A stretch of DNA of 6,258 nt. It comes from Betaproteobacteria bacterium (lineage in GTDB: Bacteria > Pseudomonadota > Gammaproteobacteria > Burkholderiales > Burkholderiaceae_D). Below, one piece after another: positions 6,153-6,258 of the stretch. Within the stretch, counting starts at the first letter, position 1. Each line of letters begins with the position of its first letter. Made by a program: the position numbers and the translations under genes. Location: positions 1 through 6,258 of the forward strand of contig JAATFN010000196.1 in the NCBI GenBank assembly GCA_015655165.1, in the 5' to 3' direction. The notes beneath the pieces are model-generated. The model ran no database searches. It was not told the origin of the DNA and was given only the letters and a program-made list of their open reading frames with translations.

Positions 6153-6258
6153 ATGCACACTATGCCAAATCCCAACAGAGGTTCATGCGGATTCCAATCC
6201 AACGAATTTGAACAAGAATGCGAGCGCCCATCGAAATCGCAGTTAAAACGCGAGATGA
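6153..6258 (+). CDS. darP: DarP/YjgA (DUF615) ribosome-associated protein, 5' fragment cut by window edge
   Basis: Only the first 35 codons are present. DarP (YjgA) is a dual-action assembly factor that binds late 50S ribosomal precursors in E. coli. The assignment rests on the short ERPSKSQLKREM stretch at the window end, which is the usual opening of the DUF615 domain after a variable N-terminal tail, and on the divergent position beside pmbA, where yjgA is found in E. coli and many relatives. Two in-frame ATGs, 6153 and 6162, could each be the start; neither has a clear Shine-Dalgarno sequence and the domain begins well after both. The tail contains two cysteines and is acidic (NEFEQECE). 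The sequence beyond the edge is needed to confirm the rest of the protein. Confidence 0.82.
   Translation, partial: MHTMPNPNRGSCGFQSNEFEQECERPSKSQLKREM

Noticed and set aside
1..6258. CRISPR arrays, tRNA or rRNA genes, IS elements, toxin-antitoxin or RiPP precursor genes
   Set aside because: No spaced direct repeats, cloverleaf-like segments, transposase-like frames or plausible small precursor genes were found on either strand.

Overview
The window looks like the chromosome of a Gram-negative proteobacterium, most likely a betaproteobacterium of the Burkholderiales, perhaps Alcaligenaceae-like. This rests on the protein styles and on roughly balanced base composition; the family-level guess is weak. 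Five of the six genes lie on the minus strand. The sixth, a 3'-truncated darP, is divergent at the right edge. All reading frames are intact, and no tRNA, rRNA, IS element, CRISPR array or clear intrinsic terminator was seen.

Region 1 (1-3009, minus strand) is an iron cell-surface-signalling module. It runs, in transcription order, from a FecI-type ECF sigma factor (2452-2964) to a FecR-type transmembrane sigma regulator (1443-2423) to a TonB-dependent siderophore receptor with an N-terminal STN signalling domain (from 1182, running off the left edge). By family knowledge, the ferric siderophore binds the receptor, the periplasmic STN domain contacts the C-terminal part of the regulator, the signal crosses the inner membrane, and the sigma factor is released to transcribe the receptor gene. 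Fur-box-like sequences sit inside plausible housekeeping promoters before both the sigma gene and the receptor gene, so iron repression of both is likely. A weaker ECF-type promoter candidate lies closer to the receptor start.

Region 2 (3052-4647, minus strand) encodes a 14-helix DHA2 major facilitator drug/proton antiporter. It lies directly upstream of the sigma gene in the same direction and may be either an independent multidrug pump or the export partner of the siderophore system. The sequence does not decide.

Region 3 (4728-6258) is housekeeping: pmbA/tldE, the non-catalytic half of the TldD/E protease, divergent from darP/yjgA, a ribosome-assembly factor. This pair is adjacent in many gamma- and betaproteobacteria, so the transport/iron block appears to sit next to a conserved chromosomal anchor.

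Nothing here demands a new system. The points most worth checking are the ligand of the receptor, the role of the MFS pump, the predicted self-cleavage and Tat-like features of the FecR protein, and the layered control of the receptor gene.
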